Positions 19,859 through 27,951 of a DNA stretch of 64,000 nt are shown in pieces; the first letter of the stretch is position 1, and each line of letters opens with the position of its first letter. This DNA is from Sphingomonas sp. BK235 (GTDB taxonomy: Bacteria; Pseudomonadota; Alphaproteobacteria; Sphingomonadales; Sphingomonadaceae): NCBI RefSeq assembly GCF_004345855.1, contig NZ_SLXN01000001.1, forward strand, positions 682,001 to 746,000, in the 5' to 3' direction. The notes beneath the pieces were generated by a model. It was not told the origin of the DNA, made no database searches, and worked only from the letters and a program-made list of their open reading frames with translations. Both the position numbers and the translations under genes were made by a program.

Positions 19859-20788
19859 TCACTTGTGCTTCAACCTGATCCCGATCACGCCGAGCATGAT
19901 GCCGACGCCCTCCACCATCTTCGCCGCGGCGAAGAGGAATTGCGGCGGCTCGCGGCGACTGAGCTGGCGCAGCGGACGGATCGCGCCGCGCACCATCGTG
20001 GCGCCGCCGTTGACCGTCAGCCGCAGCCGCCCGACGCCGCGCGGCAACCGCGTGACCACCGAGGTGTTGCCCTGCCACAGATGCCGGCGGAACTGATAGC
20101 GCAGCGTCAGCCGCTCGTCGGGCTCGATCTCGTAGACGAAGGCGCGCGCCGCATAGACGATCCTGGCGCCCGCCTGCTTCATCGCGTGGAAGAACGCCAT
20201 GTCCTCCCCGCCGGTGCGGCCGAACGCGGGGTCGAAGCGCAGCGCCGGCCGCTCCTTGAGGAAGGCCGTGGCGATCAGGCTGTTGTTGGTGTTGGCGATG
20301 GGGAGCTCCTCGCCGTCGACCGCGTGGAACTCGCCGAGCTGGAGGAAGGGCTGGTCCTGGATCCAGCGCGGTGCGTGCGCGGGCGCCTTGCGCAACATCA
20401 GCCCGGTCGACACTTCGGCGTCGCTCGCGGCGCGGACGCGCAGCAGCTCGGTCAGCCAGACGTCGGACGGCTCGCAATCGTCGTCGGTCATCGCGATGAA
20501 GGAGGCGCGGTCGATCGAGCGCGCCAAGGCCAGATTGCGCGCGACCGAGATGTTGCGCGACGCCGAATTCTCATAGACCAGCCCCAGCGCGAAGCGGTCG
20601 GCGTAGCGCGCCGCCACCGCGCGCGCATTGCCGTCCGCGCTGTCGTCGATCACGGTGACTCCGATCGTGCAACTCTTCCACTGGTCGCGCGCATAGGTGT
20701 CGATCGCGCGGAGCAAGCGGTCGAGCTCCGCCGTCCTGTTGTAGGTGCAGACCGCCACGATCACGTCATTGGCAGGAGCTGTGGTCAT
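19859..20788 (-). CDS. glycosyltransferase family 2
   Basis: A 309-residue GT-A-fold enzyme. VIVAVCTYNRTAELDRLLRA is the nucleotide-binding start, VIDDS the second strand, and AMTDDDCEPSDVW (99-111) the metal-binding DxD. TGGEDMAFFHAMKQAG carries the ED catalytic base of the family. The C-terminal third has a hydrophobic segment (MVEGVGIMLGVIGIRL) that may touch the membrane. It lies between the GT4 gene (20826-22073) and the ATP-grasp/phosphatase gene, all in one direction with short gaps, suggesting an operon. Confidence 0.9.
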   Translation of the reverse strand: MTTAPANDVIVAVCTYNRTAELDRLLRAIDTYARDQWKSCTIGVTVIDDSADGNARAVAARYADRFALGLVYENSASRNISVARNLALARSIDRASFIAMTDDDCEPSDVWLTELLRVRAASDAEVSTGLMLRKAPAHAPRWIQDQPFLQLGEFHAVDGEELPIANTNNSLIATAFLKERPALRFDPAFGRTGGEDMAFFHAMKQAGARIVYAARAFVYEIEPDERLTLRYQFRRHLWQGNTSVVTRLPRGVGRLRLTVNGGATMVRGAIRPLRQLSRREPPQFLFAAAKMVEGVGIMLGVIGIRLKHK

Positions 20789-20825
20789 GGCGCTGAGGTC
20801 CGCGATCTGGATGCGTCGACGCGGC

Positions 20826-22073
20826 TTATACAGCGCCGAGATACGATTTCATTAAGCGGATCCGCTCGGCGATGGCGACGTCGCGCTCGAGCAACGCGCC
20901 GCTGCGCGCCGCGTCGTCGATCAGCTGCGCGAGGGCGGCGCGGTCGTGCGCGAGCGCCTCCACCTCCGTCGCCAGCGCGGCGCTGTCCCCGATCGCGACG
21001 AAGCGCCCGCCACCGTGCGGCGCGACCAACCCGCGCGAATAGGCCGAGCCGAAGCCGACGATCGGCGAGCCCAGCGCCAGCGCCTCGACGAGGCAGCGCG
21101 GCGATTCGCGCGTCATGTGGCAGTAGAGGAAGAGGTCGGCCTGTTCGATCAGCGCGCGCGCCTCGGGACGCGACACCGTGCCGAGCAGCCGGCAGCGGTC
21201 GCCGAGGTCGCGCTCGGCGACGAAGCGCCGCATCTGCGCCAGCATCGGGCCGTCGCCGGCCCAGGTGGCGACGAAGTCGAGCCCGGCGTCGCGCAGCCGC
21301 GCCACCGTCTCGAGCCATTCGAGCGGGCCTTTGATCTCGTCCGCACGCCCGGCATAGACGAGCGACAGCGGCGCGCCGGCGCGCACCCGCTCGATCTTCT
21401 CGGCGAGCGTGGGCGCGTCGATATGCTCCTCGCGCGTGACCTGGACGTTGAGCACCATGAAAGGCCTCGGCGCGAGCGGCGCCAGCCCCTCATATACATC
21501 GCCCCCCTGGAGCAGCGCGATCGTGCTGTGGGTCAGCGCGCGCCGATAGCCGCGCCCGAACCACCAGTAAGAGGAGCGCTTGCGCCAGCGCTTGAGCCCG
21601 CGCGGCATGTTGGCGAGCATGAAGCGCCACATCGCCGGCCCATCCCAGTCGGCTTCCATATTGTAGGGCTTGTGCAGCCGGATGCAGCGATCCGCGGCGA
21701 GCACCGACCAGTCGAACGGCGCGTGTGGCGAGAGCAGGATGCAGTCGGCGCGCGCGATCTCGGCGTCGAGCTGGCGGATCACCGCGCCGCGCTTCAGCAG
21801 GTAGCGGTCCTCGCGATAGGGGATCGGCAGCAACAGGATGCGCAGCCGGTCCGCCCCGTCCAGTTCGGCCGGGTCGATCAGCGAGGGGAAGGTGTAGCTG
21901 GACTGCACCGGCGGGCACATCACCGTCACTGTCGCGAAGGCGGTGAGATAGCCCTTCAGATTGTTCGCGAAGTCGCCGTCGAGCCGGACACGGCCGTCCG
22001 CCAGCGTCGCCACCGCCGGGATGACGAGTAGCAGCGCACCCGTCGGCTCATCCGGTGTGCGCACCGCGTCCAT
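20826..22073 (-). CDS. glycosyltransferase family 4
   Basis: A 415-residue GT-B glycosyltransferase. The C-terminal domain is typical: PLSLVYAGRADEIKGPLEWLETVARL, WAGDGPMLAQMRRFV, CRLLGTVSRPEARALIEQADLFLYCHMTRESPRCLVEALALGSPIV with the E-x7-E pattern (ESPRCLVEAL). The N-terminal acceptor domain is more divergent. I chose the ATG at 22073 because GGGGG lies seven bases upstream; an upstream start at 22259 gives a non-family, basic extension. First gene of the leftward GT4-GT2-ATP-grasp/phosphatase set. Confidence 0.88.
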   Translation of the reverse strand: MDAVRTPDEPTGALLLVIPAVATLADGRVRLDGDFANNLKGYLTAFATVTVMCPPVQSSYTFPSLIDPAELDGADRLRILLLPIPYREDRYLLKRGAVIRQLDAEIARADCILLSPHAPFDWSVLAADRCIRLHKPYNMEADWDGPAMWRFMLANMPRGLKRWRKRSSYWWFGRGYRRALTHSTIALLQGGDVYEGLAPLAPRPFMVLNVQVTREEHIDAPTLAEKIERVRAGAPLSLVYAGRADEIKGPLEWLETVARLRDAGLDFVATWAGDGPMLAQMRRFVAERDLGDRCRLLGTVSRPEARALIEQADLFLYCHMTRESPRCLVEALALGSPIVGFGSAYSRGLVAPHGGGRFVAIGDSAALATEVEALAHDRAALAQLIDDAARSGALLERDVAIAERIRLMKSYLGAV

Positions 22074-22333
22074 CGCTTCGCCCCCATGCGGCAACCGCCT
22101 GCGCGATCGGATGCCCGGCGCGCCCGCGCAGGTCAAGCGAGGTGGTCGTGGCGAACCAAGGGCTTGTGCAGCTTTGGCATGGAGGCGTTGGCGCGTGCTT
22201 CGCTGCGCTCTCGTTGCCGAAGATTGCCAATGCGCGCTTGCAACCGCGCGCCAACCCAAGGATCAAGGGCCAAGCGCGTGGAGTTGCTCGCGAATTGTTC
22301 GCGGCGGCTGGCGGGTGGCGGGAGACACGGAGA

Positions 22334-23197
22334 ATGCGGGCGGTTCGGGGCTGGCGACGACGGTTGGGCCAGCTGTCGACGATGCTGGCGCATCCGGTCG
22401 AACAGCTGCAGTTGCGGCGTGCGTTGCGGCGCGCGCGCGCGGCCGGCGTCGCCGCGGCGCGCGGGCGTTCGGTCCCGTTCAAATATGTCGGCGATTATCT
22501 CGCCGCCGGCTTCGCGCGCGGCGATCGGCTCGCCGCGCTGGTGCATCATTACGAACTGCTCGCCGCGACACCCGGCGCGGCGGCGCTGTGGCGCGCGCCC
22601 GTGACGCTGTGGGATCGTGACGATGAGGAGGGGCGTCGCCACGCCGTGATCCTCCAGCGCGCGCTGCTCGCGCCGATGGAGGGCGAGGCCGAGCTGGTGT
22701 TCACGCTCGATGGCGAACGGCTGTTCACGCTGACCTTCACGATCGTCGACGGCGCCGGGGTGGGGGCGGCGGCTGGGCCACTGCTGCTGATCGGCGGGGC
22801 GCAGGGGCGTTATGCGGCGCGCGAATCGCTGCGCTATGCCGCGCGCGCCAACGGCGAGATCGCGCCGGCGACGCTGCTGCTGCTCGCTGCCGCGGTGCTC
22901 GCCGAGCGGCTCGGCATGGTCGCGCTGGCCGGCCCGTCGAACCGGACGCAGGTGGCGGCGCTGTACGTCGTCGACGGGCGATCGAGCTCGCTCGACTATG
23001 ACGCTTTCTGGACCGCGGCGGGCGCGGCGGCGACGGCGCGCGACTTCTTCCTGCTCGCCGCCACGCCAGAGGTAGAGGACGATGCCGAGATCACGGGCAA
23101 GCATCGCGCGCGCACCCGTCGGCGTCGGCGCCTGCGTGCCGAGCTGCGCGCCGCGATGCACGAGCGACTCGGCCGCGCGATGACCGGCGCCGCATGA
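22334..23197 (+). CDS. DUF535 (VirK/YbjX) family protein
   Basis: A 287-residue protein of the DUF535 family (VirK of Shigella, YbjX, SomA of Salmonella), linked in enterobacteria to envelope or LPS modification. The family signature PFKYVGDYLAAGFARGDRLAALVHHYELL is followed by ELVFTLDGERLFTLTFTI, LLIGGAQG and a SNRTQVAALYVVD block. The C-terminus is very basic. The ATG at 22334 (MRAVRGWRRR) has GGAG-like sequence before it; longer in-frame starts are compositionally unlike the family. Divergent from the GT4 gene across a 260-base gap. Confidence 0.82.
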   Translation: MRAVRGWRRRLGQLSTMLAHPVEQLQLRRALRRARAAGVAAARGRSVPFKYVGDYLAAGFARGDRLAALVHHYELLAATPGAAALWRAPVTLWDRDDEEGRRHAVILQRALLAPMEGEAELVFTLDGERLFTLTFTIVDGAGVGAAAGPLLLIGGAQGRYAARESLRYAARANGEIAPATLLLLAAAVLAERLGMVALAGPSNRTQVAALYVVDGRSSSLDYDAFWTAAGAAATARDFFLLAATPEVEDDAEITGKHRARTRRRRRLRAELRAAMHERLGRAMTGAA

Positions 23198-23216
23198 GCG
23201 GCCCGGTCGCGGCGCG

Positions 23217-24215
23217 TCAGGCGGACGGCGGGAACACGTTCTGACGCGCGGCATAGGCCGCGAACAGCTTGGGCCAGGCAGCGGCGGGGGCGCTGTCGGG
23301 CAGGCGGACGCCGAAGCCGTGCCCGCCCATGTCGAAGGCGTGGAGCTCGGCGGGACGCTTGGCCGCGAGCATCGCCTGGTACAGGGTCAGGCTGTTGGCG
23401 ATCGGCACCGCGTCGTCGTCGCTGGCGTGGACGAGGAAGACCGGGGGCGTATCGTCATGGATGCGCCGCTCGACCGAGGCATCGCGGCGCTGCGCGTCGC
23501 TCGACGGCGTGCCGAGCAGATTGTCGCGCGAGCCCGCGTGGGTGAAGGTCTCGGCGAGCGTCACCACCGGATAGATCAGACCGGCGAGATCGGGCCGCGC
23601 CGATTGCTGATCGGCCTCGTCGACCGGCGCGTAGCAGGGCTCGGCGTGGCGCGTCGCGAGGCTGCCCGCGAGATGACCGCCCGCGGAGAAGCCCAGCACC
23701 GCGATGCGCTTCGGGTCGACGTTGTGCTCGCCCGCGCGCGCGCGGATCAGTCGCACCGCGCGCTGCGCGTCCTGAAGCGGCACCAGCGCGCGGTTGGACC
23801 AACCCTCGGCGGGAAGGCGATAGGAGAGGATGAAGCAGGTGACCCCGAGCTTGTTGAGCCAGCGCGCCTGCTCCTCGCCCTCATTGTCCCAGGCGATGAA
23901 ACCGTAGCCGCCGCCCGGGATCAGCAGCACCGCCGCGCCGTTGGGACGCGCCGCGCGGCGCACCGTCAGCCCCGGCCGCGCCACCCCGGTGACCCAGCGA
24001 TCGTTGAAACCAGCGTCCTTGGAGCGCTGCTCGATCCTGGGAGTCGGCAGCGTCGCGGGCGCGCCGGGCGCCGCCTCGGGCCACAGCGGGATCGTCGCGC
24101 CCGGTATGTCGTCGGGCGCGGCGGCCGCCGCCGCGGTGGAGAAGGGCGCGGCGGCGAACGGCGCGGCGGTGAGCGCGGCGACCACCGCGCGGCGGCTGGG
24201 CTGGTCCATCGTCAT
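23217..24215 (-). CDS. secreted alpha/beta hydrolase (acetyl-esterase-like)
   Basis: A 332-residue protein with a signal sequence (AVVAALTAAPFAAAPFSTAAAA) and an alpha/beta hydrolase fold of the BD-FAE/acetylxylan esterase type. AVLLIPGGGYGFIAWDNEG is the oxyanion-hole strand, GFSAGGH the nucleophile elbow, SDDDAVPIANS the Asp region and MGGHGFG the catalytic histidine. The ATG at 24215 overlaps the stop of the GH3 gene (ATGA), so the two are coupled; an ATG at 24227 is an alternative. It likely removes ester groups from a plant polysaccharide degraded by neighbouring enzymes. Confidence 0.88.
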   Translation of the reverse strand: MTMDQPSRRAVVAALTAAPFAAAPFSTAAAAAAPDDIPGATIPLWPEAAPGAPATLPTPRIEQRSKDAGFNDRWVTGVARPGLTVRRAARPNGAAVLLIPGGGYGFIAWDNEGEEQARWLNKLGVTCFILSYRLPAEGWSNRALVPLQDAQRAVRLIRARAGEHNVDPKRIAVLGFSAGGHLAGSLATRHAEPCYAPVDEADQQSARPDLAGLIYPVVTLAETFTHAGSRDNLLGTPSSDAQRRDASVERRIHDDTPPVFLVHASDDDAVPIANSLTLYQAMLAAKRPAELHAFDMGGHGFGVRLPDSAPAAAWPKLFAAYAARQNVFPPSA

Positions 24216-26611
24216 GCGCCGGGACATACCGCACCGGCGGGGTCCGTGGCGAGCCGGATATCGGCGATCGAGACCGTGAACGGCGCGCCGGCGGTCAGCG
24301 TGAAGGGGCGGTCGACCGACTCCATCGTCGCGCCCGCGCCGCGGAAGCACTTCAACGGGACGCGCAGCACGTGCCATCCCGCGCTCGAGTCGAGCGCGCG
24401 CGCGACGTCCACCTTCCCGCCGCCGAGCGCCAGCGTCACCGCGCCGCTGGCCGGCGTGTCGACGCGATAGCTGACCTGAAGGTTCAGGTCGGCGTTGGTC
24501 TCGCGCACCAGCGACAGCGCCGGGCCGCTGATCGTCGCGCTGCCCGCGCCGCGCCAGCCGATCCGGATCGCCCCCTCCTGCGCGGTGGCGCTGTCGACCG
24601 CGGCGCGGGTCACCGATCCGTCGAGCGCGAGCGTGAACGGGGCGGGGACTCGCCCGCGCGCGAAGAACAGGCTGGTGTTGGCGAGGCTCGCGTCGACCCC
24701 GGACTCCTCGCCGAGCCGCGCGACGCGGCCGCCCTGCGCGTAGCTCAGCCCGTAGCCGAAGGCGAACAGCGGGTCATAGCCGGGCGCGCCGCGGTTGAGC
24801 GTGAACTGGCCCGCGGTCTTGGGCCAGCTGAACGAGAGTTTGCCGCTGAAGTCGCGCGTGCCGCCGAGCAGGACGTCGGCGACGCCCGCGCCCTCCGACC
24901 CCGGGAACCACGCCGCGACGAAGGCGTCCGACTGGTTGAGCTCGGGATTGACCCAGAGCGGCCGGCCCGAGAGGAACACCGACACGGTCGGCACGCCCGC
25001 CGCCTTCAGCTTCTTGAGCAGCGCGAGCGACTGTTTGTCGCCGGCCTCGAACTCCAGCGTGCGGACGTCGCCGCGCATCTCGGCGTAAGGCTGTTCGCCG
25101 AACACGACGATCGCGACATCGGGCTTGGCGGTGAAGCTGCCGTCGCGCGACAGCGTCGCGCTGCCCCCTGCCGCCTTGGCCGCCGCCGCGATCCCGGCGT
25201 AGATCGAGGTCGCGCCGGGGAAGTCCGCGTTGGTGTTGCCGTCGCCCTGCCACGACAGCGTCCAGCCGCCCGACTGGCGCCCGATGTCGTCCGCGGCGTC
25301 GCCGGCGACCAGGATGGTGGCGCTCGGCTTGATCGGCAGCACGCCCTCGTTCTTGAGCAGCACGAGGCTCTTGGCCACCGCCTCGCGCGCGACGGCGCGG
25401 TGCTCGGCCGAACCCACCGTGGCGCCGCGCGCTTCCCACGGTCGCGCCGGATCGAACAGGCCCAGCTTCATCTTGACGCGCAGGATGCGACGCACCGCAT
25501 CGTCGATCCGCGCCATCGGCAGCTTGCCCGCCTTCACCGCGGCCAGCGTGGTGTCGAACAGGCCCTTCCAGCTATCGGGCGCCATCGCCATGTCGAGCCC
25601 GGCGGCGAAGGTGGCGGGGCAGTCGGCGTTGGTGCAGCCGGGGATCTGGCCGTGGCCGTTCCAGTCGCCGACGACGAAGCCGTCGAAGCCCATCCGCCGC
25701 TTGAGCACGTCGGTCAGCAGCGACGCGTTGCCGTGCATCTTCTGCCCGTTCCAGCTCGAGAAGCTGGCCATCACCGTCATCGCGCCCGCGTCGATCGCGG
25801 GCGGGTAACCCGCGGCATGGACCTTGATCAGCGTGGCCTCGTCGACCTGGGTGTCGCCCTGGTCGATGCCGTCCTTGGTGCCGCCGTCGCCGAGGAAATG
25901 CTTGGGGCTGGCGGCGACATGGCCGCGCTGGATCCCCTGTTGGCCGGGGACGCCCTGCAACCCCTCGATCATCGCCGCGGCGTAGGAGGCGACCACGGCG
26001 GGATCCTCCGAATAGCCCTCATAGGCGCGCCCCCAGCGATCGTCCTGCGGCACCGCGAGGGTGGGGCCGAACGCCCAGTCGATCCCGGCCGCGGCCGTCT
26101 CCTCCGCGGTGACCGCACCGATGCGGCGGATCAGCGCGGGGTCGCGCATCGCGCCCAGCGCGCTGTTGTGCGGGAAGATCGTCGCGCCGACGACATTGTT
26201 GTTGCCGTGTACCGCGTCGACCCCGAACATCAGCGGGATCGGGCTGTGGCCCGCGCGCTTCTCCAGCGCCACCGCGTTGAACGCGCGCGATGTCGCCACC
26301 CAGGCGGCGGCGGGCGAGCGGTCGGGGGCGCCGAGCGGGGGCGAACTGCCCCCGGCGAGGATCGAGCCGAGCGGATAGCGGCGCAGGTCCTCGGGCTTGA
26401 TCGCGCCGATGTCCGCCTGGATCATCTGGCCGACCTTCTCCTCCACCGACATGCGGCGCAGCAGTGCGGTGACCTTCGCCTCGGTCGCGGCGTCGACCAG
26501 CCCGACGCTCTTGGCCGCGGGCCAGCGTTCCGGATGCGCGACCTGCGCGACCCCCGCGGTGGCGCTGGCGCCGAGCAGCAGCGCGAGCGTGATGTGGTTG
26601 AAACGCCCCAT
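24212..26611 (-). CDS. glycoside hydrolase family 3 exo-beta-glucosidase
   Basis: A 799-residue secreted GH3 enzyme. The signal peptide is MGRFNHITLALLLGASATAG-VAQ. The TIM-barrel domain has VEEKVGQMIQADIGAI, MFGVDAVHGNNNV, KHFLGDGGT and FDGFVVGDWNGHG with the nucleophile aspartate; the alpha/beta sandwich follows (KSLVLLKNEGVLPI). A further C-terminal region (from about residue 660) resembles the galactose-binding-like domain of ExoP-type exo-1,3/1,4-beta-glucanases. GGGAGGGG precedes the ATG at 26611. It is divergent from the LacI-type regulator and followed by the coupled esterase. Confidence 0.94.
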   Translation of the reverse strand: MGRFNHITLALLLGASATAGVAQVAHPERWPAAKSVGLVDAATEAKVTALLRRMSVEEKVGQMIQADIGAIKPEDLRRYPLGSILAGGSSPPLGAPDRSPAAAWVATSRAFNAVALEKRAGHSPIPLMFGVDAVHGNNNVVGATIFPHNSALGAMRDPALIRRIGAVTAEETAAAGIDWAFGPTLAVPQDDRWGRAYEGYSEDPAVVASYAAAMIEGLQGVPGQQGIQRGHVAASPKHFLGDGGTKDGIDQGDTQVDEATLIKVHAAGYPPAIDAGAMTVMASFSSWNGQKMHGNASLLTDVLKRRMGFDGFVVGDWNGHGQIPGCTNADCPATFAAGLDMAMAPDSWKGLFDTTLAAVKAGKLPMARIDDAVRRILRVKMKLGLFDPARPWEARGATVGSAEHRAVAREAVAKSLVLLKNEGVLPIKPSATILVAGDAADDIGRQSGGWTLSWQGDGNTNADFPGATSIYAGIAAAAKAAGGSATLSRDGSFTAKPDVAIVVFGEQPYAEMRGDVRTLEFEAGDKQSLALLKKLKAAGVPTVSVFLSGRPLWVNPELNQSDAFVAAWFPGSEGAGVADVLLGGTRDFSGKLSFSWPKTAGQFTLNRGAPGYDPLFAFGYGLSYAQGGRVARLGEESGVDASLANTSLFFARGRVPAPFTLALDGSVTRAAVDSATAQEGAIRIGWRGAGSATISGPALSLVRETNADLNLQVSYRVDTPASGAVTLALGGGKVDVARALDSSAGWHVLRVPLKCFRGAGATMESVDRPFTLTAGAPFTVSIADIRLATDPAGAVCPGA

Positions 26612-26715
26612 GTCTTCCCCTCCCTGTGTCGGTCCGCCGGGCCTCTCGTCCGGCGCGCGTGGCGGCCGGGATGGCGGCGATCCCCCGATCGTCGCGGAGC
26701 ATAGAAGCTGCTCGA

Positions 26716-26729
26716 TGAGAACGCTATCA
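26716..26729. promoter_or_regulatory. candidate LacI-type operator
   Basis: TGAGAACGCTATCA is a pseudo-palindrome with central CG and TGA/TCA ends, 10 of 14 positions symmetric. It lies in the 172-base divergent gap between the GH3 gene and the LacI-family gene, where an autoregulatory site is expected. Compare the site at 27879. Confidence 0.5.
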
Positions 26730-26783
26730 GCATTTTCCACGCGGCGGCTAGGCGCGGCGCGCTTTGCTGGTACGTATCGGCGG

Positions 26784-27872
26784 ATGAGTGGGGAACATCG
26801 CAGGACGCGGGGCAACGGCTCGCGCCAGACCGGCGCGCCGACGATCGCGGACGTGGCACAGCTCGCGGGCGTGTCGACCATGACCGTGTCGCGCGTGATC
26901 AACGGCGAGAACAACGTGCGCGAGGCTACCCGCGCGGTGGTGCGCGAGGCGATCGCGCGGCTCGACTATGCGCCCAACCGCGCCGCGCGCAGCCTCGCCG
27001 GCGCGTCGCAGATCCGGCTCGGCCTGCTCTACAGCAATCCCAGCGAGGCGTATCTCAGCGCCTTCCTGCTCGGCAGCCTCGACGAGGCGGGGCGCGGCGA
27101 CATCCAGCTGGTCGTGCAGAAATGCGACCTCGACGAGCATGAGCGCGAGGTCGCCGAGCGGCTGGTCGCCTCGGGGGTGGACGGGATCATCCTGCCGCCC
27201 CCGCTGTGCGATTCGCCGCTGGTGCTCGACGTGCTGCTCGCGGCGCAGGTGCCGACGGTGGTGGTGGCGACCGGCAGCTCGCCCGCAGGGGTCGGGCGGG
27301 TGTCGATCGACGACCGCGCCGCCGCACGCGCGATGACCGCGCATCTGCTCGCGCTCGGCCATGACCGGGTCGGCTTCATCACCGGCAATCCCAACCTCAC
27401 CGCGAGCGGCGAGCGGCTCGCGGGCTATCGCGAGGCGCTGGTCGAGGCCGCGCGGCCGGTCGACGAGGCGCTGATCGCGCGCGGGCTGTTCAGTTATCGC
27501 TCCGGGCTCGACGCGACCGAGGAGTTGCTCGACCTCGACCGGCCGCCGAGCGCGATCTTCGCCAGCAACGACGACATGGCCGCGGCGAGCGTGGCGGTGG
27601 CGCACCGCCGCGGTCTCGACGTCCCCGGCGACCTCACCGTGGTGGGGTTCGACGACAGCACGCTGGCGACGACGATCTGGCCCGAGCTGACCACGATCCA
27701 CCAGCCGATCGCGGACATGAGCCGCGCGGCGGTACGGATGCTGGCGCAGATGCTGCGCTCGCGCCGCGACGGCACGATCAAGGACGCGCCCGACCTCGTG
27801 CTCGATCATACGTTGGTGCGCCGCCAGTCCGACGCCGCACCGCGACGCCGTCCGCCCAGCCGGTCACGCTGA
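26784..27872 (+). CDS. LacI-family transcriptional regulator
   Basis: A 362-residue repressor. The helix-turn-helix and hinge are at about residues 20-65 (PTIADVAQLAGVSTMTVSRV, then REATRAVVREAIARLDYAPNRAARSL), followed by a periplasmic-binding-protein-like effector domain (GLLYSNPSEAYLSAFLLGSL, DGIILPPPL, GFITGNPN, IFASNDDMAAASV, VVGFDDSTLATTIWPELTTI). The ligand is presumably a sugar released by the flanking enzymes. It is placed between the leftward GH3-esterase pair and the rightward GH74-GH35 pair, with LacI-like sites upstream of both, so it probably governs both. Confidence 0.92.
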   Translation: MSGEHRRTRGNGSRQTGAPTIADVAQLAGVSTMTVSRVINGENNVREATRAVVREAIARLDYAPNRAARSLAGASQIRLGLLYSNPSEAYLSAFLLGSLDEAGRGDIQLVVQKCDLDEHEREVAERLVASGVDGIILPPPLCDSPLVLDVLLAAQVPTVVVATGSSPAGVGRVSIDDRAAARAMTAHLLALGHDRVGFITGNPNLTASGERLAGYREALVEAARPVDEALIARGLFSYRSGLDATEELLDLDRPPSAIFASNDDMAAASVAVAHRRGLDVPGDLTVVGFDDSTLATTIWPELTTIHQPIADMSRAAVRMLAQMLRSRRDGTIKDAPDLVLDHTLVRRQSDAAPRRRPPSRSR

Positions 27873-27878
27873 CGGTTG

Positions 27879-27892
27879 TGGTAGCGGTACCT
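27879..27892. promoter_or_regulatory. candidate LacI-type operator upstream of GH74 gene
   Basis: TGGTAGCGGTACCT contains the symmetric arms GGTA and TACC around a central CG (10 of 14 positions symmetric) and resembles the TGGTAGCGCTAACA box known for a LacI-family xylose regulator of Xanthomonas. It lies 60 bases before the GH74 start codon. Confidence 0.55.
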
Positions 27893-27951
27893 TCCATGCC
27901 ATAGCCGCCTCTCGCATCAACGATCAGATAAATCGCGCGAAAGGGGAGAGG

